In this document: positions 23,601 through 32,300 of the stretch, piece by piece
Position numbering within the stretch: the first letter of the stretch is position 1
How the letters are laid out: each line of letters starts with the position of its first letter
Origin: Tetracentron sinense
Lineage: Eukaryota > Streptophyta > Magnoliopsida > Trochodendrales > Trochodendraceae
NCBI GenBank assembly: GCA_015143295.1
Contig: CM026551.1
Coordinates: forward strand, 18,714,543 to 18,778,542
Reading direction: 5' to 3'
Length of the DNA stretch: 64,000 bases
Position numbers and translations under genes: made by a program
The notes under the pieces: generated by a model
The model's database searches: none
Seen by the model: the letters and a program-made list of their open reading frames with translations, nothing else
Told to the model about the DNA's origin: nothing

Positions 23601-24537
23601 ACATTATTAAAGGGAAACTATGCAGCAATATAAGAAACTTTGAGCCTTCCGCTTCCCTATTAGAACGGTAACTTTCGAAGAACACTATAAACACACAAGA
23701 ACTAAGCCTTTTGCCCAGGTTCCAAACCCCTCAGTTGTATCTTTCCAAACAACGTTCAATTACCTCATGGAGGAATATATAATTGGGAGTTTAACTGTTT
23801 CAACTCAAAATTTGTAGCACTCAACCAACAAAAAGTAATATTACACAAAATAACATATTAGCATACCATGGGAAATTATAGTGGACTCAAGAGCAACAAC
23901 CGCACTCCCACGCAACAGAGCATCGGAAACATCCGGGGATATCTTAACGAGCCCTCTGGCCATACCATCACTCCCACCCTATCCAAAATATATTAGTGAT
24001 GTACACAGTAAATTCAATAAAACAAAAACGATATATTAGTATTTATTTAGGCGCTTTTCATTAGAGATCCTGTGAGCAAAAATTGAGTATAGTCATTAAT
24101 AGAAAAAACACCATAATTACTGTTATCCTGATGATCATAATTCATAACAAATATAGAGGAAACTAATACTACTCAATACACAACTCATGATCGTTGAATG
24201 GAAATGCGAGGCGAAGGGAAATAACAGTCTTAATGTTTAAATGTAAATTCAATCTAATTAACAGTGAAGTGTAGAATCAGAAAATTCTTTATAGATCAGG
24301 AAAATCAAGAACTTGGTTTTTTTTTTTTAAATGGAAATAATGAAAACATTTAGAAAATAGTGAAAATAAATTTATAAAAAAAAGGGGTTGAAGCATGTAA
24401 TGGAGAACGAATTTGTTGTTTTAGCCAAAAACAAAAACGAAGAATAAAAGAACAAAAAATAAGGAAATGGATACCTTTTCTGAGTGATGAAAATGTCTTT
24501 GGAGATTAGCCAGCCTTGAGAGAGCAGAGGACGACAT
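5604..24537 (-). CDS. PUMY: pseudouridine-5'-phosphate glycosidase, peroxisomal (PUMY/PsuG family)
   Basis: Splits pseudouridine 5'-phosphate into uracil and ribose 5-phosphate, the second step of pseudouridine breakdown; the plant enzyme is known to act in peroxisomes. I read 12 exons: 24475-24537, 23867-23978, 20385-20495, 19790-19872, 14152-14211, 13963-14023, 12238-12344, 12071-12148, 6374-6419, 6121-6241, 5932-6017 and 5604-5713. All phases match and give 1,038 bp (345 aa). Residues 8-16 (RLANLQRHF) fit a PTS2 signal (R-L-x5-H-F). Family motifs run in order: [20 protein letters not shown] (about 48-67), [63 protein letters not shown]. By alignment with E. coli PsuG the catalytic Glu is E52, the Schiff-base Lys K187, a second Lys K114 and the metal Asp D170; all are present. 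Length is typical. Intron 9 has a GC donor. Introns 2, 4, 6 and 8 are swollen by transposons. The C-terminal tail after residue about 331 is less conserved. Confidence 0.93.
7230..8420. mobile_element. TIR element with AGGCTCYGTTTRTTT ends in PUMY intron 8
   Basis: Left end AGGCTCCGTTTGTTT and right end AAATAAACAGAGCCT are inverted complements. Inside are a GAGCTCGA-type block (7,412-7,620), an AT/AC microsatellite near 7,635-7,670 and a degenerate tandem array. No transposase frame and no clear target duplication, so the superfamily is open (hAT or Harbinger-like). Confidence 0.5.
7790..8160. repeat. degenerate tandem array, unit about 40 bp
   Basis: About nine imperfect copies of a unit built on ACATGTATTTTCTAAAATGA followed by an A tract and CCCCTCTTC. 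Copies vary in length. It sits inside the TIR element of PUMY intron 8. Confidence 0.75.
8782..8855 (+). mobile_element. RTE-type LINE 3' tail remnant (copy 1)
   Basis: Carries GCTGACCCTAAATATTTGGG followed by ATTAAGACACTGATGATAATG, the pattern of plant RTE-clade LINE ends. The same pattern occurs at 23,512-23,585 and, weaker, at 42,054-42,126. Confidence 0.45.
8864..9470 (-). mobile_element. LINE fragment with RNase H-like domain
   Basis: A 142-aa frame at 8969-9397 resembles the RNase H-like (RVT_3) C-terminus of plant LINE polyproteins: [24 protein letters not shown] and [11 protein letters not shown] supply the Glu and two Asp of the active site. The N-terminal DGS motif is not visible. 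A T tract at about 8,864-8,873 is the poly(A) tail seen from the plus strand. Lies in PUMY intron 8, same strand as the gene. Confidence 0.65.
9505..9881 (-). mobile_element. 5'-truncated L1 LINE tail with target-site duplication
   Basis: A 377-bp insertion flanked by GAGGATTT at 9497-9504 and 9882-9889. The low-coordinate end starts with a T tract, so the LINE lies on the minus strand. The body resembles the last few hundred bases of plant L1 elements. Lies in PUMY intron 8. Confidence 0.7.
10390..11905 (+). mobile_element. decayed L1 LINE fragment, antisense to PUMY
   Basis: Covers the part of L1 ORF2 after the reverse transcriptase core. Readable pieces include MEDLPSSYF, a stretch ending [19 protein letters not shown] (about 10,620-10,680), a zinc-finger (zf-RVT) region with [12 protein letters not shown] (about 11,490-11,540) and a terminal KERN-x-GIFEDV. 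Frame is broken several times and a (GA)n run lies at about 11,229-11,257. It is in PUMY intron 8 in opposite orientation to the gene. Confidence 0.8.
12916..13065 (-). mobile_element. LINE 3' tail remnant
   Basis: On the minus strand the sequence runs ...CTTGTACTC-TTTCTTCTTAATGCATG-ATTTTATTGCCGATC, a common plant L1 3' end. No coding part is left. In PUMY intron 6, just before the copia remnant. Confidence 0.5.
13070..13533 (+). mobile_element. Ty1/copia fossil: RNase H end plus 3' LTR
   Basis: Only the last part remains: the C-terminal end of the copia RNase H region with motifs such as TKHIEVD and QLADILTK, a purine-rich tract, then a candidate LTR of about 220 bp from 13,313 (TGTTGTAATG) to 13,533 (CACA). 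It is a broken, old copy in PUMY intron 6, on the strand opposite to the gene. The upstream two thirds of the element are missing. Confidence 0.8.
15437..16831. mobile_element. unclassified 1.4-kb insertion inside the L1 LINE
   Basis: The LINE reading HCPFASE stops at 16,832 and resumes with W-S-H-F-L-E-Q-L at 15,436, so the DNA between is an insertion. It holds two direct copies of a CGCGGTAGC-N2-CAGAAT motif (about 15,563 and 15,826), AT-rich sequence and a palindromic stretch TCAATTCGGTCAACTTC near 16,785. No coding region and no clear terminal repeats were found; the flanks suggest at most a short duplication (AGAGG/AGGGG). Confidence 0.6.
17239..17822. mobile_element. non-autonomous hAT element nested in the LINE
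   Basis: 584 bp with perfect 12-bp terminal inverted repeats (CATAGTCACAAA...TTTGTGACTATG), flanked by the 8-bp duplication CACCCAAG at 17231-17238 and 17823-17830. Eight-base duplications and a CA start are hAT hallmarks. Interior is rich in AAAACG/CGTTTT motifs. No transposase. It interrupts the LINE frame between the pieces ending SIFECLG and starting [11 protein letters not shown]. Confidence 0.9.
20690..20790. repeat. CCTCAAGG/GCGTGAGG-type repeat, left part
   Basis: Carries AAGCCTCAAGGTGTGAAGCG and related phrases. The same phrases continue at 23,247-23,405, so an older repeat appears to be split by the LTR between them. Confidence 0.55.
21137..23246 (+). mobile_element. probable solo LTR of a Ty3-type retrotransposon
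   Basis: A non-coding block of about 2.1 kb in PUMY intron 2. It has a TATA box (TATAAATAG at 21,518), four copies of the palindrome GGTCGACC upstream of it (21,325-21,450), a GCGCACCGGGTAATGAGC-type region at about 22,488, and a terminus TTTGGGACGCGACACA at 23,231-23,246. These are features of long plant Ty3/gypsy (Tekay/Del-like) LTRs. No gag or pol is present. The left border is approximate and no duplication was confirmed. It is an inert fossil. Confidence 0.55.
23247..23405. repeat. CCTCAAGG/GCGTGAGG-type repeat, right part
   Basis: Starts AAGGCAAGCCTCAATGCGTG and ends TTTTCAAACCCTGG. It is the continuation of the repeat at 20,690-20,790. Confidence 0.55.
23512..23585 (+). mobile_element. 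RTE-type LINE 3' tail remnant (copy 2)
   Basis: Carries GCCGACCCCAAATATTTGAG followed by ATAAGGCACTGATGATGGTG, near-identical in pattern to 8,782-8,855. In PUMY intron 2. Confidence 0.45.
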
Positions 24538-24602
24538 GTTTGAAAGGGCAAAAAAATGGGGGTAAGCAGAAGAGGTATCGAATTGTTTTTATATAATTTT
24601 TT

Positions 24603-25514
24603 ATGGGTGGTGCTACGCGCACTCCAACTTTTGATGAATATACACCATAAGTGAATTTTTGTATAAAAAGACGATAATACCCTTCGTATTGTCTTCTTCC
24701 TTTTTCTCATTTTCTACCAACTAGGCAACCCCCTCTCATCATCTGGAAAACCGCCTAAGATGATTATAGTATACATAATCTTGTTTTCTCATGAAATTAA
24801 GAGAGACTTTTGAAAGAATATAGTATACATAATCTCACTTTCTCGTTTTCTCTTTGGGTAGCTTCCATTTCATGAGCCTAGAGAGCCTCACGCATAAAGG
24901 AGGCGTAAATGTGTAGAGGAGAAGAATTTTGATTACAAAACTCCACTCATGTGTCCTGAACTGAAAATGGAGTTACCAATGATAGGTGCTAGACCAAAAG
25001 AATTTTGTATGAGCAACGGCAACAGTAATTGGAGTTTCAGGCGTGGATATAGAACTCAAGTTTACAGTTGCAGACTGGAAGTGTGACTGCCATGGAAGCT
25101 TTAATTACAAAACTAGATGCTCTCAATTATTTTCTGTTGTGCAAGATTCTGAAGCAATTCATCCAATTGAAGTATTCTGTTGAACCCCATATTGGGACCC
25201 TCTTGTACTCTTCTCTATGAAACACTTCACCTTCTATTTTTCTCTACCATGATCCTACTATTACCACAACTAGTAGAGAGAGAGAGATTTTGGGATTGGA
25301 AATAGAATTTAGGAGTAGATGGGTTGGGGTGTGGAGACCGGGAGGTTGCCAGGGTTTGGCCAATAAAATCATGAGACAGGAGGTTTGCCAGGATAGAAGA
25401 ACAATAAGGAAAAAGATGGCTAAAGGGTATACTTGTCTTATTATTCCCTAAATTGTGTTTTTTCCGCTTATGGTGTATATTCATCAATTATTGGGGTGCG
25501 GTAACACCACCCTT
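24603..25514. mobile_element. 912-bp TIR element directly upstream of PUMY
   Basis: Inverted ends of about 48 bp: GGGTGGTGCTACGCGCACTC at the left and its diverged complement ending GGTAACACCACCC at the right, both running on through GATGAATATACACCATAAG. The flanks are T-rich (about TTTTTTAT/TTTTTTTT), compatible with a Mutator-type 8-9-bp duplication. No transposase. It begins 65 bp beyond the PUMY start codon, so it may supply part of that promoter. Confidence 0.75.
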
Positions 25515-26255
25515 TTTTTTTTGGGTGGTGATTTGATAACTAGACCCCCCCCATTTAAAAATTTCCTTATATTTTTATATGTCCACCCCATTTATTGTTC
25601 TTTTTTTTTTCAAAGTGACTTCTTCTCTATCTGTCATCAGCTCTCTACGGTCCCAATTAGTCATCATTTCTATATTAACCAAAATTTCCCCATTTTCTTA
25701 GTTTTTAATTTGATAATTTTATTTATTTAAGATTTTATTCTTTTTATTGAAAAATAATTATATAATTTCTCATATGTCTTAGATTTTTTTTTTTCGATAA
25801 CTATTGAAAATTTAATTATTTGCTTGACAATTTTTAATTATTTTAAGTTTCTTCTATTTAAGTCAGATAAATTGATTTTTTTTTAAATGAGAAAAAAATA
25901 GATCACTGATATTGAAAATTTTGTACACCACCATAGTTGTAATTGCATAGATTATTACCCATAAATATTAAATGAGAAATTTCAACTCTTTGATTAAACA
26001 AGTGGTGATTGCATTATTTATTATTGGGTAAAGTGACTCTTAAATTAAAGTGAAGCTAATATAATTACTCACTATTCTTATAATTAATAAATTTGAAGTT
26101 TGGTGTATAAATATAAATTTTATAATTTTTTTTTATTATTATTTGGTGTGCATTTAAAATTTCAATAAACTAATGGTGTGCAGTCATCAATTTTAAAAAA
26201 TGAGGTGTAGTCATCAAATATTGGGGTGCACCTAATACCACCTTTTTTTTTGTTA
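25515..26255. mobile_element. related GGTGGT-ended TIR element
   Basis: The right end, read inverted, is GGTGGTATTAGGTGCACCCC then AATATTTGATGACTACACC; the left end is GGTGGTGATTTGATAACTAG. The ends are weakly matched and the interior is very AT-rich with nothing coding. Probably a cousin of the element at 24,603. Confidence 0.45.
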
Positions 26256-26275
26256 GGTGTCCCACGAATGTTTTA

Positions 26276-26580
26276 TCTTTACTATTATAGTGGGAGAGGC
26301 AGGCGTAGATGATTTTTTCCAAAATTGCCATACTACCCTTATATAAAAACAAATTTTGATTTAATGTTTTGCTTTAAAACCCAAACTACCCCTTGCCTTT
26401 GATTTAATTTCCAAACTACCCCTTGTTCATCTATCTATTTAGAATCACAGCCAATCGCGGATTGAACTCGGGGAGAGTTCAATGGCACCCGTGGGTTAAC
26501 ACGTGTCCCTTTTAACTCCTATTAACTGTGGTTAACTCCTTCCCCTCGCTCTCACGTGCATCGCACGTGCCACCCGTTAG
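26276..26580 (+). mobile_element. small non-autonomous Helitron-like element (copy 1)
   Basis: Starts TCTTTACTATTATAGTGGGA and ends with the hairpin CACGTGC-atc-GCACGTG a few bases before TTAG|T. It has no terminal inverted repeats. A diverged full-length copy is at 31,716. Both contain the internal palindrome GATTGAACTC-GGGGA-GAGTTCAAT. The terminal TTAG departs from the CTRR rule, so the Helitron call is probable, not certain. Confidence 0.55.
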
Positions 26581-26789
26581 TTTTAATAAAGTGAATGAAA
26601 TCATTTATCTCATAATTAATATAGATTAATATCAAATATTATATTTGATTATGATATGGTAATGCTCCTATCTTAAGACTCCTGTGATCTCTATATAATT
26701 CTTGATGAGAGTCATTGATATTCAATTGTTAAAGTCAATCCCAACCCTTCAAGGCAAGGACTATTCCCTTTAGGTCCAGATCCTGTCTC

Positions 26790-27030
26790 ATTGTGATTGA
26801 ATTTGGGAGGGTTCAATGGCACTCACATAGCCCATTTAAAACTCTTTTAATTGTTGGTTAATAAATTTTAATCATAATGGTAATTTTTTAATATTTTCCC
26901 TAAAAAGCTATCGTAAGATTGTTGAATCCTAAGGGTTAATAAATCATAATCATGGTGGTAAAAGAGACACATGCTGACCTGTGGATGTGATGGAACTCTC
27001 TTAAGTTCGGTTGCGATTGAATATGATCCC
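26790..27030. repeat. imperfect inverted repeat
   Basis: GATTGAATTTGGGAGGGTTC near 26,798 recurs inverted near 27,010 (GAACTCTCTTAAGTTC...). The spacer is AT-rich with GTTAATAAAT motifs. Likely a decayed foldback element related to the GATTGAACTC repeats at 57,310 and 58,235. Confidence 0.45.
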
Positions 27031-27165
27031 AACTACAAGCCAGGCGAGCCACCAATATTTTCTAACCAGTGGGCTCAGGAAATGTATTTTCTCAAGAAAA
27101 CTAATTTTTTGCATCCTTTTGCATGGAAGTGTTGATTTTCTTAAGATTTCTTGTTTTTTTTAGTT

Positions 27166-27355
27166 TGGGATCCTCTCCAACTACTATTGGCGAGGAAATT
27201 GCAAGCAACAGTTGGGAGGCACGACATACCTCTTTTGTGCGCCAATCAAGATGTATGTGCAACCCAATGTCTCGGTTGACACGCATAAAAGTATGTGGCG
27301 CCTCTCGAGTGGCTACTGGTGGTCTCCTTGCCAGCATTAATTGGAGAGGATCCCA
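27166..27355. mobile_element. 190-bp MITE
   Basis: Perfect 15-bp inverted ends, TGGGATCCTCTCCAA and TTGGAGAGGATCCCA, around a non-coding body. Frames of 78 and 82 aa across it are chance. No target duplication is clear. Confidence 0.7.
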
Positions 27356-27399
27356 CCTCTTTTTTCTTTAGTAGTGTAACTTTTTTGCACTTGCTGGCA

Positions 27400-28728
27400 T
27401 TATTTATTTTCCACCAAAATATGATTGTTTTGTAAGAAAGGGGAAAAACTACGATAAAATTTTATTTTTCAATTTACAATTTATTAAAAGTCATATCTTA
27501 GCTACCTTCTACATTTGAATTTGCAAGTTCGACGTTGCAGTTTATGGGAGATTTGATTGTAATTTTATTTTATGCTTTTAAAAACAAGTAATTTAATTTT
27601 TTTGTATAAAACATGTTTGATCAACATGTTTCTATTTTTTGTTTCTTTTTTATTAGTAGCAAAAATTTTGAAAATCAAGATAACCGTAAAATTTTATATT
27701 ACCTCTGTTTAATAAATAGAAAAAGGATGTAGAAAACACGAGTACTCACTACCACTCACCCACCACCACCAACAACAACATCCCCTGCACCAATACCAAC
27801 ACCCTCTCCACCAACACCCACCACCGCCAACAACCCCCATCACCACCACCCATTACTATCATAGATTTGAATGGTTTACCAAAATTATTATGTTCATCAT
27901 ATTTTACCAAACATGTTTTTCCATTTTTTGTTTGTTAAAACGAATAACATTTTTTTATGCAAGGAGGTAAGATAACACCTAAATGTTGTTCCCATAGGGG
28001 TGAATTACATATAATCGCAATCCAAAAAATACAGTCACTGAAGAATTCGAACAGTACATCAACTTTTATTCCAGAAATTTATGCACTTTAAAACAGTTAA
28101 AAAATTGGTAGTGAGGTGCGGATCACGTCGCTCTCTTTAAGACATTTCAGGCTCCACACAAATGCACTGGCTGTTAGACACGATGCCTCTAAGATACAAC
28201 TACTTCACACAAATTTATCTCTGACTATAAGTGTATATGACTTATAGTTGCACACCTTACTTTGTTTCTTACCCAACAATCTCTCAAAATAAAAATTCTC
28301 AAACATAAGAAAACATAATAATAGAAAAAACCTTTTCTGATTTTCTCACTCCAATAGAAAGGAAAATACATAATATATATAGAAAACTATTTAGGCTTTT
28401 GGAATTTTAAAACAGTCACATTAGTGACTAATAATTGTGACAATAAACCTTTGAAACGTTTCCCACCATTAAAGCTTTAAATGACTATAATAAAATTAAT
28501 ATTTAATTTATTTTATTTAATTAATTTTGAAAATTACCCAAATGTACAACAATAAACACACACACAATCAGACCTGAGATTAGCGCTAAGGTGCCATAAC
28601 GGTAAACCCGCTTGATTACTCCAAAAGGGCCTGACTAATGGATGATAACTGTTAGTAATGCGCAGTTGTTTCCTAATTTGAAAACTAAAGGGTCTTTCCA
28701 ATTTTTTTAAAACTGAAAAGAAAAATAG
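27400..28728. other. intergenic DNA without recognised genes
   Basis: AT-rich, with a low-complexity CCA/CAA stretch at about 27,745-27,850. Nothing coding is supported on either strand. Confidence 0.5.
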
Positions 28729-29581
28729 AACACGTGATCTCATGGTAATCTTGAATTAGTATCTTTAGTATATTATGATTATTTTTAATATTGTCTTTCC
28801 AAGTTAAGAGTTTTTGGTTATTTATTTAAACCCTCTATGGGTCAATATTGTAATCCACTTAAGCTTTTCAATAAATCAGAATTTATACATGGTATCAGAG
28901 TCGTTGACCGTTTGGTGACCTTTTAGCTCCCGTTTTTCTCTTTCTGGCAGGTGGTGCCACCACCGCCCATGGGGTCTGGAACTTTTGTTTTTTGTTTGTT
29001 TTTTCTAAATAAGAACCCTACCACCATCCTCTATATTTTTACCGCCCCCAATATCATATTCATACTCATGGATATCTCTTTTATTTTCATATATTGAAAA
29101 CCTCTTCAATGAGAGTTTTCCTTAAAATCGTGGGTTATACTTCATGTGCTTTGAGAGAAGATCATGACAACTTAATCTAGTGGGTCACTAGCTCCGACAT
29201 ACTCAAAATGAGCGGGATGTGACAGAGATGGACTTCACAGACTGACGGTGACCACCAAACACAATTGGTTGTTCTAACTATCCGTCAACAGATTATCAAT
29301 GAAGATCAATGGTGAGTAGTATTCGACTTGTGGGAAACCTATGAAGATCTCGACCTCATGTGTTTGAGGGGGAGTATTAAAGAAATATTATGTTAGAAAG
29401 ATAAGGATGTAATATCTATGAGATACACATGATCTCATAGATAATATTGAATTAGTATTTTTAGTGTATTATGATTATTTCTAATATTGTCTTTCCAAGT
29501 TAAGAATTTTTAGTTATTTATTTAAACCCTCTATGGGTCAGTGGAATCCACCCAAATTATTCAATAAATCAATTCTCTACA
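28729..29581 (+). mobile_element. TRIM-like miniature LTR element 1 (copia type)
   Basis: Two direct repeats (28,729-28,889, incomplete at its left, and about 29,375-29,581) share TTTAAACCCTCTATGGGTCA and TTCAATAAATCA. Immediately after the first repeat is TGGTATCAGAGTC (28,890), the initiator-Met tRNA primer site of copia elements. A polypurine tract TTGAGGGGGAG precedes the second repeat. The interior is about 0.5 kb and non-coding. Broken at its left end; moderately old. Confidence 0.75.
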
Positions 29582-29660
29582 CTTAGCACATGATAAATTC
29601 TATTTGTTTTAGAATTATCTCAAGAGAATGGCAAGGCATGTGAACTTTGAGAGTCTTATC

Positions 29661-30566
29661 TGAAAACAAATCGATTCTATTGATAAATTTTGGATTATTT
29701 ACAATGACCCCATTGAGGGTTTATATAGGTATTACATCACTTTAAGATAGAAACTCTATCAAAATTAATCTTAATCAAATCAAATTAATCGATCCTGATA
29801 TTTTTCAAATTCAAATCTACCTAATTATGAGATGATTTTATTACACCACCCTATATTTTCTAAATTATCTCTAATGTCCTTATGCAATTGCATGATCCTT
29901 TGAAGCAGGATCGTGCAATTGTTTCAAACAAAAAAAGTAGTTGAGCTTTGTTGAAAAGCCACTAGAACATCCAATTGTGCATATTAATGGTCATCGTCAG
30001 AATGTGGAGTTCATCATTGTCGCATCTCGCTCATCTTAGAGTATTTTGGAGATGGTGGTCTACTATAGCAAACTTTCACGATCTCTCCCAATAACACATA
30101 AAAAGAAGCCAATTGTTTGAGATGAACAAAAAAAACTTAGAGGTATCAATGATATATATAAAGATTCTTAACAAGAGTCTGGTGATTGTCAAAGTTGTGA
30201 AACTAAAAATAAAATAGTAAAAAATGAGGTTTAGGTTGGACGGGCGGCTTTGGCACCTGCTAGAAAAACAAGATTATAAAAAAATAACTCAAAATAAGGT
30301 CCAATCAACCTACTCTGATACTACGAAAACAAATTAATTTATTCTATTGAAAATTCTTGGATGATTTACAACAAGCCCATAGAGGGTTTATATAGGTATT
30401 AACATTATCTATTGATAAAAATCATATCAAATATAATCATAATCAAATCAAACTAGTTGATCTTAATCTTTTTTCAAATTTAAATCTACCTAGATGAGAT
30501 TAGATATAATGTATCTCATCTCACCTTATTACACCACTCTGTATTCTCTAAACTAACTCTAATACT
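29661..30566 (-). mobile_element. TRIM-like miniature LTR element 2 (copia type)
   Basis: Direct repeats at about 29,661-29,877 and 30,323-30,566 share GAGGGTTTATATAGGTATTA and AATCAAATCAAA. The primer-site complement ACTCTGATA lies at 30,312-30,320, so the element points to the minus strand. The internal region (about 0.45 kb) is non-coding and holds a hairpin at 29,884-29,921. Its LTRs resemble those of element 1 (CCCTCTATGGG), so the two belong to one family. Fossil. Confidence 0.75.
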
Positions 30567-31278
30567 CTCAACCTTTCAATCAGGTAGAAACGTAGACTGA
30601 ACATAATCTTCTCCCTTTGCCCTTCTCTGATGGTGGTTTACATCACCAGTGACAGCTGGCAACACTACACTAACACGACCTCCTAACACTTAGGCAATTT
30701 GTATTGATTGAACTGACCTATCATCCGACTTGACAATCAACTTGGTTAGGAGAATTATTCGCCCGACCTAACCATCAGCTTGGTCAGGATATCTATAGTT
30801 TGAGTTGGCTATTAGCATATCCAAACCAAGTCATCAACCTTCCAACCAAGCTAGGATTCTCCAAGCACAATACCGTCTATCAATCCGTAATAAGATGTGC
30901 CCAAACAAAGATGGATTACATCTAACCACGTAAATCTTGAGCGAGATCACGATGCTTTCTTGCTAAATAACAGCTTTGGCTATTGACTGAATCCTGATTG
31001 GAAGTATGCAATGGAACCCTTCCCTAGACAAATGTGCATGAAAAAGATTCATTATTTGTTGAGGAATATGAATAAAACATATTTGGCCAACCCTAATCTA
31101 AAATTTAAAAGTAGGATTGGTTGAAGCAGAGAAAAGGATACAACTTCAGTATTACATTTGACCCCTGTCTCCTTGATACGTTTGAACAATTTTTTTTTCT
31201 TTTCCAATCATCCTTATGCTCGTTATCTGAGCTAACTTAATTGTTGGAGTGTCATAGCAGGTCAGACAACCACCTCTT
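30567..31278. other. intergenic DNA without recognised genes
   Basis: No coding region, no terminal repeats and no known family were recognised in either strand. Confidence 0.45.
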
Positions 31279-31279
31279 T

Positions 31280-31569
31280 TAGGGCTTTGGAGTCTCTTTG
31301 GCACACGCCAGAGAGGTGCTCTCGGGCATCCATACATGAAGCGCCACCTGGTGGGGAGAAGTCATTTCATGGGGCCCATGATTTTGACTTCTCCAGCCAA
31401 TATTTGACACTTGGTGATAAAATGGTGAGATAAATGGGAGAGATATCAAATGGGGAGAAGTCAAAAATCAAGGGAGAGATGAAATGACTTCTCCCCACCA
31501 AGTGGCGCTTCATGTATGGATGCCCGAGAGCACCTCTCTGGCGTGTGCCAGAGAGACTCTGAAGCCTAG
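31280..31569. mobile_element. foldback MITE with about 90-bp near-perfect arms
   Basis: Arms at about 31,280-31,372 and 31,478-31,569 are inverted copies, sharing GAGTCTCTYTGGCACACGCC, AGAGAGGTGCTCTCGGGC, CATCCATACATGAAGCGCCA and GGGGAGAAGTCATTTCAT. Few mismatches are visible. The loop is about 105 bp. Overlapping frames on both strands mirror each other and are not genes. The transcript would form a long hairpin. Confidence 0.85.
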
Positions 31570-31715
31570 AAGAAAAAAAAGTGTTGTAACCAACCAGAAA
31601 CATTTACCTTTATTTTGTAATGCGAGAGTATATTGTGTAACATTTTTTTTAAAATTGACAACTACCCTTTAAAAAAACCCTTATTTGTTTGATTTATCGA
31701 ACAGGCTTATTTTTA

Positions 31716-31988
31716 TCTTTATTATTATAATGCGAGAGGCAGGTATAGCCTGAATTTTCCAAATTTCCTAAACTACCCTTATATAAAAAACTTTAATTTA
31801 ATGTTTTACTTTAATTCCCAAACTACCCTTGCTCATCTATCTATTTAAAGAATAGAATCACAGCCAATCGCGATTGAACTCGGGGAGAGTTCAATCGCAC
31901 CCACGGGTTAACACGTGTCCCTTTTAATTCCTATTAACTGCGGTTAACTCCTTCCCCTCGCTCTCATGTGCTTTGCATGTGCCACTAA
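31716..31988 (+). mobile_element. small non-autonomous Helitron-like element (copy 2)
   Basis: Starts TCTTTATTATTATAATGCGA and ends with the hairpin CATGTGC-ttt-GCATGTG followed by CCACTAA, fitting the CTRR terminus. About 270 bp, collinear with copy 1 at 26,276, including the shared phrase GGTTAACTCCTTCCCCTCGC. No coding region. Confidence 0.6.
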
Positions 31989-31994
31989 AGCTTT

Positions 31995-32067
31995 TGAGAC
32001 CCTCTTAGGGCTGAGACCATCGAGAGCATGGGTTTCAGGTGGAGGTCTCGGCCCTAAGAGGGTCTCA
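31995..32067. repeat. 73-bp hairpin with 24-bp arms
   Basis: TGAGACCCTCTTAGGGC-T-GAGACC is repeated inverted with one mismatch, around a 25-base loop. It may be a tiny foldback element. Precursor-like shape, but there is no evidence of expression. Confidence 0.7.
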
Positions 32068-32143
32068 GTAGCAAAGTCTTATAATTTATTATTTTTTTTC
32101 CTAGAAACGAGCTTATAATAATTTACAGTTTAAATATAAAGCG

Positions 32144-32300
32144 GAGCTCTGCATCATGCAGAGCTCCCTTTTTACTCTACTTGGGGACAATTGTGTAATT
32201 ACCCTTTTTACATTATTCGGGGGCAAATATGTAATTGATAATTACATATTTGCCCCCAAATAGTGTAAACAGGGAGCTCCGCATGATGCAGAGCTCCCCA
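32144..32300. mobile_element. mini-MITE with self-complementary ends
   Basis: Both ends carry GGAGCTCTGCAT-CATGCAGAGCTCC-type palindromes, and the interior has a second inverted pair (GGGGGCAAATATGTAATT and AATTACATATTTGCCCCC). The whole piece folds back on itself. It lies about 290 bp before the TTI1 start codon. Confidence 0.7.

Noticed and set aside
27101-27371. Overlapping 78- and 82-aa frames
   Set aside because: Both cross the 190-bp MITE with perfect 15-bp inverted ends; no protein family fits.
31152-31672. Several overlapping 60-80-aa frames on both strands
   Set aside because: The frames mirror each other because the region is a foldback palindrome.
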